50,114 nucleotides of DNA from NCBI GenBank assembly GCA_019745395.1, contig JAIETG010000012.1, forward strand, positions 1 through 50,114, in the 5' to 3' direction. A program made the position numbers and the translations under genes. This DNA is from Rhabdochlamydiaceae bacterium (GTDB lineage Bacteria; Chlamydiota; Chlamydiia; Chlamydiales; Rhabdochlamydiaceae). The notes under the pieces were generated by a model that did not search any database, was not told the DNA's origin, and worked only from the letters and a program-made list of their open reading frames with translations. How positions within the stretch are numbered: position 1 is the first letter of the stretch; the number at the start of each line of letters is the position of its first letter. Positions 24,189 to 32,346 of the stretch are shown one piece after another.

Positions 24189-25436
24189 TTATGGTTTTAA
24201 AAGCTTTTTCTTGGAATAAGGTGTTCTAACCAAAAATACAAGAATCATGCCAATTGCTGCAATACCAGCACTTGCCATGAATCCTGCGGTATGACCGTAT
24301 CGTCCAGATAAAACCCCCATAAGAGTATTTGCTGCAAATAAAGAAAATGCAATTACAAAGTAATAGATTCCAAAAGCAGTCCCTCGAAGGTCTTTCTTTG
24401 CAGTATCGGCAACCATGGCAGATAATATGCTTTGTGTAATTCCCATTTGAACGCCCCAAAGAGCGGATCCAAGAATTATGCTAACAGTTCCGCTAGCAAG
24501 CCCAAAACAGCAATTAGCAAGAACGGTCATGGAAAAACCAAAGATGAGCAAGATTCTGCGATCGATCTTATCAGAAAGCTTTCCTACAGGAAAAGCTGCG
24601 ATCATATTGCCTAAGTTCTGAGCGATCATGATCAATGCAATATCGCCAATGGGAAATCCGGTGCTTTGTGCTTGTAAGATGCGGTAGGCTCCGCTGTAAT
24701 TGGATATCATGAATACACCTGTAATCCAGATGATAGACCAATAATCGCTGGTTAGCTGAGATGCCTTTTGATAGAAGACCTTAAAATATCCATCTTTTTT
24801 CTTTTCTTGGATTTTTTCTTCAAGATTTGTTGGAGAGGAGTCTTTTACAAAGAGAGTAAGTGCTGTTAGCGCTAGTAAAGGTGGTATGCTCGCTATCCAA
24901 AAAATAAGAGTGTAGTTGTTTTCTGTAGATCTCATGAGATACATAAGCGCGATGGCCCCGAGTAAGGATCCGATCACTCCTAAAGAAAGGCGTAGACCAT
25001 AACAAGCTCCTTTTAAATGAGAGGGGGCAGCATCTCCAACTAGAGCTTCTCTTGGAGGTGCTTGAAATCCGTTGGCAATACGGTCTAGTAGTTTTGCTAC
25101 ATATACCCATCCAGCGCTGGATGCGATCGCAAAAATGGGACGGGCAAGGACAGTTAGAGCGCAAGCAAATAGGAGAACGGGTTTACGTTTACTTAAGTAG
25201 TCACTTAAAGCCCCTGCAAAAACACGCATTGTCCAGGAACAAAATTCTACTCCTCCTTCCAAAATTCCCAAATAGACAGCAGCAAGTCCAAATACCTGCG
25301 TTAGATATAAAGGAGAAAGACTGAAAATCATAATAGAAGATGCATTGAGAAGTAGGGACATGCCGCCTAATATCCAAATAGTAAAAGGAATTTGGAAGAT
25401 CTTTCGGTTCTTAGGGGCGCTTAGCATATGTTCCAT
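24189..25436 (-). CDS. MFS transporter
   Basis: 415 residues with about twelve hydrophobic segments and a charged central loop (SSPTNLEEKIQEKKKDG) splitting two six-helix halves, the usual major facilitator layout. A motif A-like loop is present after the second helix of each half (GALSDYLSKRKPVL, GKLSDKIDRRILL). RIANGFQAPPREAL recalls sugar/drug exporter-type MFS members. The substrate cannot be told. The downstream side is a long gap, the upstream gene is ridA on the same strand. Confidence 0.85.
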   Translation of the reverse strand: MEHMLSAPKNRKIFQIPFTIWILGGMSLLLNASSIMIFSLSPLYLTQVFGLAAVYLGILEGGVEFCSWTMRVFAGALSDYLSKRKPVLLFACALTVLARPIFAIASSAGWVYVAKLLDRIANGFQAPPREALVGDAAPSHLKGACYGLRLSLGVIGSLLGAIALMYLMRSTENNYTLIFWIASIPPLLALTALTLFVKDSSPTNLEEKIQEKKKDGYFKVFYQKASQLTSDYWSIIWITGVFMISNYSGAYRILQAQSTGFPIGDIALIMIAQNLGNMIAAFPVGKLSDKIDRRILLIFGFSMTVLANCCFGLASGTVSIILGSALWGVQMGITQSILSAMVADTAKKDLRGTAFGIYYFVIAFSLFAANTLMGVLSGRYGHTAGFMASAGIAAIGMILVFLVRTPYSKKKLLKP

Positions 25437-25551
25437 ATTTTAAAAAAACAAAATAACGTAGGATAGTATAGCTCAAAAGGATCTAACATTGCTAGGGTCA
25501 AAATAATTTTTTTGGAAAAATAGTTGAACGGGGAAAGCGGATTTATACAAC

Positions 25552-25932
25552 TTACTCGTAATAAGCAATGCAAGAAATTTCTATTAATACGTCTAATGGC
25601 AGTTTTGAGGCCTCAATGGTCTGCCTTGCAGGCTTTACGGAGGAGGAAAATCTCTGGGCATAAAGGGCATTCATTACAGGAAAATCTTGAATGTCTTTTA
25701 GGAAAACCTCGGTTTTAGCGACATCATCAAATCCGAGTCCTTCAGTTTTTAGAATGGCTTCAATGTTGTCTAAGACTTGTTTTGTCTGCGCTTCAATGGT
25801 TCTATCTGCAAGCTCTCCAGTTTTTGGATCAATGGGGATTTGTCCAGAAACAAAGAGAAAGGGACCTGCTTTTACAGCTTGAGAATAGGGGCCTTTAGGA
25901 TCGGGCGCATTTGAGGTCTCTATTTTTTTCAT
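25552..25932 (-). CDS. ridA: RidA family reactive-enamine deaminase
   Basis: 126 residues. RidA hydrolyses 2-aminoacrylate and related enamine/imine intermediates released by PLP enzymes. Signatures: the N-terminal [23 protein letters not shown], and the C-terminal [25 protein letters not shown] with the substrate-binding Arg and the conserved Glu. I chose the ATG at 25932 with GGAG 6 bases upstream; a TTG four codons earlier is not needed. A trimeric cytosolic enzyme in known members. Confidence 0.92.
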   Translation of the reverse strand: MKKIETSNAPDPKGPYSQAVKAGPFLFVSGQIPIDPKTGELADRTIEAQTKQVLDNIEAILKTEGLGFDDVAKTEVFLKDIQDFPVMNALYAQRFSSSVKPARQTIEASKLPLDVLIEISCIAYYE

Positions 25933-25998
25933 GTTTTTCTCCAACCGTTCAAAAAAGTCAAAATGGCAGAATCCTTATTTCTTTTTCTAGGATTTTCC

Positions 25999-26028
25999 TT
26001 GAGGATTAAGATTACTCTTAGAAATAAT
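25999..26028 (+). promoter_or_regulatory. candidate ssb promoter
   Basis: TTGAGG (25999-26004) and AATAAT (26023-26028) with 18-base spacing, about 45 bases before the ssb ATG. Confidence 0.3.
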
Positions 26029-26072
26029 GGGCAATATCTTTAGAACATTTTATTTTTCACAGGAGACCATCA

Positions 26073-26504
26073 ATGAATCATATCACAGTAGCAGGGCATT
26101 TAGGTGCTGATCCGGAAGTGCGATTTACTTCCTCCGGGCAAAAAGTGACAACATTAAGAGTTGGCGCTAAAGTTCGTAAAGGAAGCAAAGAAGATTCAAC
26201 TATATGGTGGAGAGTCACAATATGGGGAGAGGCCTTTGATAAGATCATGCCTTACTTTAAAAAAGGAAGCTCGATCATTGCAGTTGGAGACATGAGCAAG
26301 CCGGAGATCTTTACTGATAAGGATGGAAAAGCTCAAGTGTCCATGAACATTACAGCGTTTCATCTAAGCTTTAGTCCTTTTGGACGTGGAGAGTCCAGCG
26401 GTTCTTCTCATTCGGAAGCAAAACAACCGGAAATGGCCTATTCTGTTCAAGAAACAGCAGGACAAATGGATGTTGTTTTTTCTGATGAAGAGATGCCTTT
26501 TTAA
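26073..26504 (+). CDS. ssb: single-stranded DNA-binding protein
   Basis: 143-residue OB-fold protein that coats single-stranded DNA in replication, repair and recombination. The N-terminus NHITVAGHLGADPEVRFTSSG and the W-x-V-T-I-W-G segment are typical. The C-terminus ends in the acidic tip SDEEMPF, a good match to the partner-binding tail (DDxPF). AGGAGA precedes the ATG. pepA follows 12 bases later, the arrangement I recall for CT044-CT045 in Chlamydia. Confidence 0.95.
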   Translation: MNHITVAGHLGADPEVRFTSSGQKVTTLRVGAKVRKGSKEDSTIWWRVTIWGEAFDKIMPYFKKGSSIIAVGDMSKPEIFTDKDGKAQVSMNITAFHLSFSPFGRGESSGSSHSEAKQPEMAYSVQETAGQMDVVFSDEEMPF

Positions 26505-26516
26505 GGAGGGATATTT

Positions 26517-27995
26517 ATGCAGTTTCAGGTTGTTCAAGAAGCGAAGCAAAGAAAGGCTGCAGATATTGCAGTTTTACCCTATTGGGAAGAGGGAAAAAAG
26601 CCGGTTGCGGCTTTTTCCCGAAAAGAGTTCTCTGAAGAATTTTTGTCTCTTATGGAAAAGGATTTTTCTGGAAAGTCCGGAGAGTCTTTACTTTCCTACA
26701 TTCCAGAGGGTGTAGAAAAGAGAGTACTTCTTTTAGGTCTTGGAAAGCGCAAAGAATGTGATGGAGACTCCTTGAGAAAAGCTTTTGCTTTAGCTCTTGG
26801 AGCCTGTCGCAAAAAAAAACTTGTACACCTCAATCTTTTTGTGCCCCAAGGTTTTAAATTAGAGGAAATTGAAGCGGTCTTAGATGGTCTTTGGATGGCC
26901 AACTACTCCTATGATGCGCTCAAAAGAAAGACTGTTGAAGAAACTCCTACAGTCCTTGTTAAAAAAGTGACATTGATTGGATGTGGAAAAGACGTACTTC
27001 CAAGTGTTGATAAAATGCAGCATGTCATGGAAGGTGTTAATCTTGCAAGAGATCTGGTCAATGGCAATGCCGATGATGTTAAAGCTTCCTTTTTAGTGCA
27101 GATGGCTAAAGATTTCGGAAAGAAATTCAGTTCCGTCGAAGTGAAAGTGTTAGGGAAAAAAGAACTGGAAAAAGAAGGTATGGGTTTGATGCTTGCTGTC
27201 AACCGCGGCGCCTCTCAAGATCCTGCTCTCATTCTGATGCATTATCGAGGCGATCCTAAAAGTGATGATATAACCGCTGTGGTTGGTAAGGGAGTTACAT
27301 ACGATACTGGAGGGTTGAATTTAAAACCTACAGGATCTATGGAGACTATGAAATGTGACATGGCAGGATCTGCTGCTGTTGCAGGTCTTATACAAGCTTG
27401 CGCTTCTTTAAAACTGAAAAAAAACGTCTTAGGAGTTATTGCTTCGGTAGAAAATGCTATCGGTGGCGATGCGTATAAACCGGGGGATGTGTATATCAGT
27501 CATTCTGGCAAAAGCATTGAGATCTCTAATACTGATGCTGAGGGAAGACTTGTACTTGCCGATGCTTTTTCTTACGTGCAAAAACATTTTTCAGTTAGTC
27601 GCTTGGTCGATTTTGCCACGCTAACAGGTGGAGTGATCGTCGCTTTAGGAGATGAGGCTGCAGGACTTTTTTCCAATGATAAGAAGCTGTGTGATCAGCT
27701 CAAAAAAGCAGCTGAAGGCACAGGAGAGAGGGTTTGGGAACTTCCTTTGTATCCAGAGTACTTAGATGCTCTCAAATCTTCTATTGCAGATCTTAAGAAC
27801 TCTCGTAATGGGCGTAAAGCCTCCGCAAGTTCTGGTGCGATGTTTTTAAAGCAGTTCATTGAAAAAGATCTTCCTTGGGCGCATTTAGACATTGCAGGAA
27901 CGGCGTATCTGTCAGATCTTTCTTCTTATAGTCCGTCTCACGCAACAGGAGTGGGAGTAAAGCTCATGATTGAGTTTTTACTAAATCTTCGATGA
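26517..27995 (+). CDS. pepA: leucyl aminopeptidase (M17)
   Basis: 492-residue cytosolic dinuclear-metal aminopeptidase that releases N-terminal residues, probably for amino-acid recycling from host peptides. The C-terminal catalytic domain has the metal and active-site motifs GKGVTYDTGGLNLK, MKCDMAGSAAV, and the family signature NTDAEGRLVLADA. AAGGAGG lies 7-8 bases before the ATG. An A9 run (CGC AAA AAA AAA) occurs near codon 101. The stop overlaps the next start (ATGA), so the pseudouridine synthase is coupled. Confidence 0.95.
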   Translation: MQFQVVQEAKQRKAADIAVLPYWEEGKKPVAAFSRKEFSEEFLSLMEKDFSGKSGESLLSYIPEGVEKRVLLLGLGKRKECDGDSLRKAFALALGACRKKKLVHLNLFVPQGFKLEEIEAVLDGLWMANYSYDALKRKTVEETPTVLVKKVTLIGCGKDVLPSVDKMQHVMEGVNLARDLVNGNADDVKASFLVQMAKDFGKKFSSVEVKVLGKKELEKEGMGLMLAVNRGASQDPALILMHYRGDPKSDDITAVVGKGVTYDTGGLNLKPTGSMETMKCDMAGSAAVAGLIQACASLKLKKNVLGVIASVENAIGGDAYKPGDVYISHSGKSIEISNTDAEGRLVLADAFSYVQKHFSVSRLVDFATLTGGVIVALGDEAAGLFSNDKKLCDQLKKAAEGTGERVWELPLYPEYLDALKSSIADLKNSRNGRKASASSGAMFLKQFIEKDLPWAHLDIAGTAYLSDLSSYSPSHATGVGVKLMIEFLLNLR

Positions 27996-28843
27996 AATGG
28001 ATCGTTTCTTCTTCAGAACATGCTTGGACTCTTTCAGCTTTTTTAAAAGAAAAGCTGAAAGAGGGTCTTTCTGCAAATGGCATCAAAAAAGCCATTCATG
28101 CAAAGCGGTGCACAGTTAATGACAGGATCGAATCTTTTGTTACCTATCAGGTCGTAGAAGGGGATCGTATTGAGTTTACGCCATCTGCGGCTCTAACTTC
28201 TAATGAATCTCTTTCTATTGTTTTTGAAGATGCGTACTTTGCAATGATCGATAAGCCTGCAGGACTTGTTTGCGAGGAAAAGATTTTCCAAAAGGCTCTG
28301 GGGCGCCCATGGCATCTAGTGCATCGCCTAGATAAGGAGACTTCAGGTCTTTTACTTGTAGCAAAAACAGAGAAGGCTAAAGAGGCTGCTATAGCTCTTT
28401 TTTCTCAAAGAAAGATCCAGAAAATATATCTTGCTCTTGTTGATGGAAAGATGGAAGAAAAAGAGGGCATTATAGATAACTGTTTAGGGAAAAAGGGGCA
28501 GTATCAAGGGCAAACTCTTTATGGAGAAGTGAAAGACGGGGGGCTTAGAGCTATAACCCATTTTCGCTGTTTGCAAAGAAGCAAAGAGGCTTCTTTGCTT
28601 CTTTGTGATTTGAAAACAGGAAGAACTCATCAAATTCGTGTGCATTTTGCAGAGAAAGGACATCCATTGCTTGGAGACTCTCAGTATGCTCAAAGATCTT
28701 TTCGATGCTCTTATAGGGCTAAGCGCCATCTCCTGCACTCTTCTAAGCTAAGTTTTATCCATCCCTTTACGCACAAAAAAATAGAGATGGAAGCTCCAGC
28801 ACCTTCAGATTTTGAAGAAGCGGTACGTGTTCTTTTTAAATAG
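27992..28843 (+). CDS. RluA-family pseudouridine synthase
   Basis: 283 residues, converting specific uridines to pseudouridine in rRNA or tRNA. An S4-like N-terminal RNA-binding part (SANGIKKAIHAKRCTVND) is followed by the catalytic motif HRLDKETSGLLLVAKT with its essential Asp, and later by GRTHQIRVHFAEKGHPLLGD. The target base cannot be read from the sequence. It overlaps pepA by four bases and converges with the methyltransferase-like gene over a strong hairpin. Confidence 0.92.
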   Translation: MKWIVSSSEHAWTLSAFLKEKLKEGLSANGIKKAIHAKRCTVNDRIESFVTYQVVEGDRIEFTPSAALTSNESLSIVFEDAYFAMIDKPAGLVCEEKIFQKALGRPWHLVHRLDKETSGLLLVAKTEKAKEAAIALFSQRKIQKIYLALVDGKMEEKEGIIDNCLGKKGQYQGQTLYGEVKDGGLRAITHFRCLQRSKEASLLLCDLKTGRTHQIRVHFAEKGHPLLGDSQYAQRSFRCSYRAKRHLLHSSKLSFIHPFTHKKIEMEAPAPSDFEEAVRVLFK

Positions 28844-28977
28844 TTAGTTCGTAATTAGATACGCGGCATACACTGTCTTTTCTATTAGATCGTAGGATCT
28901 TTAGTCTTGTAACCTTTAGTCGAGTTCTTTTTAAAAATGCCTTTTCATGAATCTGGATATCTTAGGACTTGTTTCCG

Positions 28978-29011
28978 TTAGTTTGAACGTTGGTTAGAAC
29001 GTTCAAACTAA
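28978..29011. terminator. strong bidirectional terminator, 14-bp perfect stem
   Basis: Arms 28978-28991 and 28998-29011 are perfectly complementary over 14 bases with loop GGTTAG. T-runs follow at 29018-29022 on the plus side. The hairpin lies between two converging genes and marks the end of the long minus-strand run from about 35.3 kb. Confidence 0.7.
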
Positions 29012-29021
29012 GCTGCGCTTT

Positions 29022-29726
29022 TTATCCGTAAATTTTTTTGATGTGAGGCTTTTCGATGCGATAGTAGAAGGTGTAAATGAGACATTGTGAAATCGCGATC
29101 AAAATTAGAAAGGGAAGCGATGCGTATAAGATAGCGATTCCGTAGGCCATCAGATAGCCAACTCCATACATGGGATTGTCTAAATAGCGATAAGGGCCTT
29201 TTTTTTCGTATTTTTTCTTCGATGGAACAATGAAAAAGTCTCGGCAATAATATCCGTTCATGGAGACTGTTTTAGTGGCATAATAGCGAACGAAAAAACC
29301 GACTAGAAACATTATCGAGCCTATGACAAGAAACCATATGTAGGGAATGGAATTGAACATTGCAGAGGACCTGGTATTGACAGCCAAAATGATCCAAGAA
29401 AACCCATAATGGAAGAATGTAACAGCTTGCATTGTTTTGTATTTTTGAAATGCTTTTTCAGGTGAGTATAGTTTTAGGAGTATTTTATAGAATCCTTTTT
29501 TATTGAAGCAGAGGAATAAAAATGTGAAATTGGCAATAATGGAAATGATAACATAAGCATAAGCTCCGGGAGCAGAAACCGTAAAATATAAACATACCCA
29601 AATAAAAATGTTAATTAAAGTAACCACGCATCTTGTTTTATTAAAAGGAAATAGCAAAATTCCGCCAGTTTCTAGGAATGTGAGAGAAAAATTCTTTGCT
29701 TTCCGGTGAAGTTTTGTTTTGGACAT
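29022..29726 (-). CDS. phospholipid/isoprenylcysteine methyltransferase-like membrane protein
   Basis: 234 residues with five or so hydrophobic segments. The C-terminal half carries the signature of the integral-membrane methyltransferase group (PEMT/ICMT; PF04191/PF04140 type): KKGPYRYLDNPMYGVGYL for SAM binding and a terminal R-I-E-K-P-H. Known members methylate phosphatidylethanolamine or isoprenylcysteine. The substrate here is unknown; phospholipid N-methylation, giving host-like phosphatidylcholine, is one possibility. AGGGAA precedes the ATG, seven bases after adc, so it is the last gene of the run. Confidence 0.75.
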   Translation of the reverse strand: MSKTKLHRKAKNFSLTFLETGGILLFPFNKTRCVVTLINIFIWVCLYFTVSAPGAYAYVIISIIANFTFLFLCFNKKGFYKILLKLYSPEKAFQKYKTMQAVTFFHYGFSWIILAVNTRSSAMFNSIPYIWFLVIGSIMFLVGFFVRYYATKTVSMNGYYCRDFFIVPSKKKYEKKGPYRYLDNPMYGVGYLMAYGIAILYASLPFLILIAISQCLIYTFYYRIEKPHIKKIYG

Positions 29727-29733
29727 GTTTTCC

Positions 29734-30486
29734 CTAATTTGTATGTGTGTTTAGATAATCATATGCAACTGTTCCGTAAGGAAGGGTTAGATCGCAGATG
29801 ATGTGAATGGCAGAAACCACTTTTTTTACAGGCAGATGAGCAACGGGGGCCATAGCGTGGGCAGTCAAGCTTAAGTCGGCAGGGCCTGTCCATGCGCCTT
29901 TTACTTGGACTTCTGTCAGATTGTGGGAGACAAGCTCGCAAATGCGAGGCTTTCCATCTACATGAGGAATGATTTTTAACAGAAAATTGGGCGTCTTTAG
30001 AAAATCGTTTTCTACGGCTTTTTTATCCACTACTTCGTATTTGTATCCCATAGAACCTAAAGCGACTCGAATCCCATGGTAGTGAAGTTGTCCAATCAAA
30101 ACATCGTTATCGACTTTCAGGGTAGGATGAGCAAATGTTTTAGGAAATCCCCATATTTCACGACCTGCGGCAATCGGAGGCTCGCAGTCTAGATACATAG
30201 AGTGCACATAATTGCCGGGTTTTCCGTTAAATTGCACGGGGATGACCTGGCCAGATTCGGTGTAATCTCCAAAGCCGCTGGAATCCGGCATGCGAATGAA
30301 TTCATATTTTACTAAGGGCTGAGTGACCTCTAAAGGTTCTGGAACTATGGCTTTCAATAGGTCCATATCCGTTTCATAAGTAATGATTAAAAACTCTCTA
30401 TTGATGAAGCGATAGGGACCCGGTGGATATGTGGGGCTTGAAAAAGGCATTGCAAATGCTTTTTGACGAATTTCTTCTTTGCGCAT
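29734..30486 (-). CDS. adc: acetoacetate decarboxylase
   Basis: Decarboxylates acetoacetate to acetone and CO2 through a Schiff base. The 250-residue length is typical. The catalytic lysine sits in GREIWGFPK (Lys116, Clostridium Lys115), preceded by the conserved Glu110 and Arg109. Other family features are [13 protein letters not shown] near the N-terminus and VHSMYLD. AAGGAA precedes the ATG and overlaps the bdhA stop region. Direct pairing with 3-hydroxybutyrate dehydrogenase supports a joint role in breaking down hydroxybutyrate or acetoacetate. Confidence 0.93.
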   Translation of the reverse strand: MRKEEIRQKAFAMPFSSPTYPPGPYRFINREFLIITYETDMDLLKAIVPEPLEVTQPLVKYEFIRMPDSSGFGDYTESGQVIPVQFNGKPGNYVHSMYLDCEPPIAAGREIWGFPKTFAHPTLKVDNDVLIGQLHYHGIRVALGSMGYKYEVVDKKAVENDFLKTPNFLLKIIPHVDGKPRICELVSHNLTEVQVKGAWTGPADLSLTAHAMAPVAHLPVKKVVSAIHIICDLTLPYGTVAYDYLNTHTN

Positions 30487-30501
30487 AAATATAAGTTCCT
30501 T

Positions 30502-31284
30502 TTACTGCATGCACCATCCATGACTGACAACTAGCGATTGTCCGGTTAACGCCTTAGAGTCAAATGAGGCGAAAAAAAGAGCTGCTTCTGCAATGTCGTC
30601 AACTGTGGTAAATTCTCCATCTACTGTTTCTTTTAACATGATATCTTTAATTACTTGTTCCTCAGTAATTCCCAGCGTTTTGGCTTGCTCTGGAATTTGC
30701 TTGTCTACTAAGGGTGTTCTCACAAATCCCGGACAGATTAAATTGGCTCTAACATTATGAGAAGCTCCTTCTTTTGCCACTACTTGACAAAAGCCCTCCA
30801 ATCCGTGCTTTGCTGTAACATAAGGGGCTTTTAATACAGAAGCTTCTTTAGAATGGACAGATCCTACGTAGATAATACTGCCACCTTTTCCGCTTGTATA
30901 CATCGATCGAAGACAGGCTCTTGTTGTTAAAAAAGACCCATCAAGGTGAACTGCTAGCATCTTTTTCCAGTCAGCTAAACTTAAACGATCTATAGGATCT
31001 ATATGCTGAATGCCGGCATTGCTCACTAAAATGTCTACGGGACCAAGTTCTTGTTCAATTTTTTGTATGCAGTGATCTACTTGATCTTCTTGGGAGACAT
31101 CCATGGCAACGGCCATGGCCTTACCTTTGCGCTCAATGATTTCTTGTGCGACGATTTTTGCTTTTTCTATGTCGAGATCTGCAATTACAACAATGGCGTC
31201 TTCCTTAGCAAATCTCTCAGCAATCCTTTTGCCAAGTCCACTGGCAGCTCCAGTAATCAAAGCTACCTTGCCCTTGAGTTTCAT
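30502..31284 (-). CDS. bdhA: 3-hydroxybutyrate dehydrogenase (SDR)
   Basis: 260-residue short-chain dehydrogenase that interconverts 3-hydroxybutyrate and acetoacetate with NAD. Rossmann motif TGAASGLG (11-18), NAG at 89-91, catalytic Ser142, Tyr155 and Lys159. The stretch [20 protein letters not shown] and the closing VSHGW fit the 3-hydroxybutyrate dehydrogenase subfamily rather than FabG. The SD AAAGGTG lies inside a hairpin (31294-31331). adc follows after 15 bases. No polyhydroxybutyrate synthase is visible in the window, so the substrate probably comes from elsewhere or from the host. Confidence 0.9.
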   Translation of the reverse strand: MKLKGKVALITGAASGLGKRIAERFAKEDAIVVIADLDIEKAKIVAQEIIERKGKAMAVAMDVSQEDQVDHCIQKIEQELGPVDILVSNAGIQHIDPIDRLSLADWKKMLAVHLDGSFLTTRACLRSMYTSGKGGSIIYVGSVHSKEASVLKAPYVTAKHGLEGFCQVVAKEGASHNVRANLICPGFVRTPLVDKQIPEQAKTLGITEEQVIKDIMLKETVDGEFTTVDDIAEAALFFASFDSKALTGQSLVVSHGWCMQ

Positions 31285-31293
31285 AAAATGACA

Positions 31294-31331
31294 CCTTTAT
31301 ATGATTTTAGATAATAGTTTTCATATAAGGG
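31294..31331 (-). promoter_or_regulatory. hairpin overlapping the bdhA ribosome-binding site
   Basis: Arms 31297-31304 and 31321-31328 pair perfectly over eight bases, and flanking CC/GG pairs extend the stem if one A is bulged. The 3' arm on the minus strand contains the AAAGG of the bdhA SD. It could mask the ribosome site, act as an operator, or terminate transcription from the PhnA gene. No protein is known to bind here. Confidence 0.4.
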
Positions 31332-31374
31332 GAACTTGAGAATTTATACAACTACTAAAAAGCTTTAGAAGAGA

Positions 31375-31584
31375 TTAAGCTTTTTTTAGAAAGCAGGTCT
31401 TAAGAACAAGCGTGGCTTTTCCTTCTCGACATTCAACTTCCTCTGAACTTCCAGTAAGCCGAATATTTTTAAAGGTTTTTCCTCTTTTTAGAACAAGAGA
31501 GGATCCTTTTACTTTGAGGTCTTTAATTACGAGTACGGAGTCTCCGTCTTGAAGAAGGTTTCCGTTGCTATCTTTTACATCCAT
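31375..31584 (-). CDS. PhnA-domain protein (short form)
   Basis: 69 residues matching the C-terminal domain of the PhnA/YjdM family: VKDSNGNLLQDGDSVLVIKDLKVKGSS, GKTFKNIRL, and an ending FLKKA. The N-terminal zinc ribbon of the E. coli protein (111 residues) is absent. No upstream coding in frame replaces it; the ATG has AAGGATATC in front and an intergenic spacer behind. The role of this domain is unknown despite the phosphonate name. Confidence 0.85.
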   Translation of the reverse strand: MDVKDSNGNLLQDGDSVLVIKDLKVKGSSLVLKRGKTFKNIRLTGSSEEVECREGKATLVLKTCFLKKA

Positions 31585-31611
31585 TGAGATATCCTTATGT
31601 TTGTTGTTTGG

Positions 31612-32337
31612 TTACTTTTTAAAAACCCAGCTTTCATGAAAAAGCGAAGCGTAGAGATCTTCTTCAAAAGAGAGATAAAAGTTTTCGAGCTCTTTTGAAG
31701 AAGGAGATTGCTCGGAAAATTGCACTTTAGGAGCTTGAGAGATGAGAGCAAATGGAGTTTGCTCATTGCCTTCTCCCATACAGAAAACAGCAGAGGCAGC
31801 TAGCGCATCTACGACATTAGTTTGGGTGACCACTAAAGGCCTTCCAAAACAATCAGGAGTTCCTATGTAGTTATGCAAGGCCTTAAAGCCGCACCATCCC
31901 AAGCTCACTCCTGTAACTCCTGCTCGCAAGGGAGAGGTGCGGCTATCTGTAATCAAAACGCCAATTTCTTTTTTTTGATCTCTGTTAAGAAGGTAGTTCC
32001 AAATTTCTTTAGCAGACTTTTGTACGTCTTGAGGATATAGGATATAAATGTCTTCTCCATTAGACTCGTCGATACCAGCTGCAGGGATCAGCAGATGGTT
32101 TTTGATTGTTAAAGAAAAAGCGTTTAAAGGTAAATAGGCGTCTGCTTGTTCTTGAACGAGGTCTTTTTTAGAAGGAACATCTTTTTGTGCAACAACTTGT
32201 CCTTCTGTCAGACTGATAATCTTAGAAGTGATCACTAGAATTTCTTGTTCTTGTAAGGTTGGAACGCACATATCCAAAAGGGCGTATAAAGAATCGTGAG
32301 CCTTGATGAGCGGCGATCTGAGTGTTCGAATATTCAT
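31612..32337 (-). CDS. CofE-like gamma-glutamyl ligase (candidate folylglutamate synthase)
   Basis: 241 residues of the F420-0:gamma-glutamyl ligase family (COG1478): ILVITSKIISLTEGQVV, AAGIDESN near the middle, ITDSRTSPLRAGVTGVSLG, and VVTQTNVVDALAASAVFCMGEGNEQTP. F420 is not expected in Chlamydiae. I recall a COG1478 member proposed as the replacement for FolC in Chlamydia folate synthesis, so glutamate addition to dihydropteroate or folate is the best guess. The gene follows the BioD-like gene by nine bases. Confidence 0.82.
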   Translation of the reverse strand: MNIRTLRSPLIKAHDSLYALLDMCVPTLQEQEILVITSKIISLTEGQVVAQKDVPSKKDLVQEQADAYLPLNAFSLTIKNHLLIPAAGIDESNGEDIYILYPQDVQKSAKEIWNYLLNRDQKKEIGVLITDSRTSPLRAGVTGVSLGWCGFKALHNYIGTPDCFGRPLVVTQTNVVDALAASAVFCMGEGNEQTPFALISQAPKVQFSEQSPSSKELENFYLSFEEDLYASLFHESWVFKK

Positions 32338-32346
32338 GTGAATATG

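Noticed and set aside
26771-26779. A9 run in pepA as a phase-variation tract
   Set aside because: pepA is a housekeeping gene and A-runs in Lys codons are common in AT-rich genomes.
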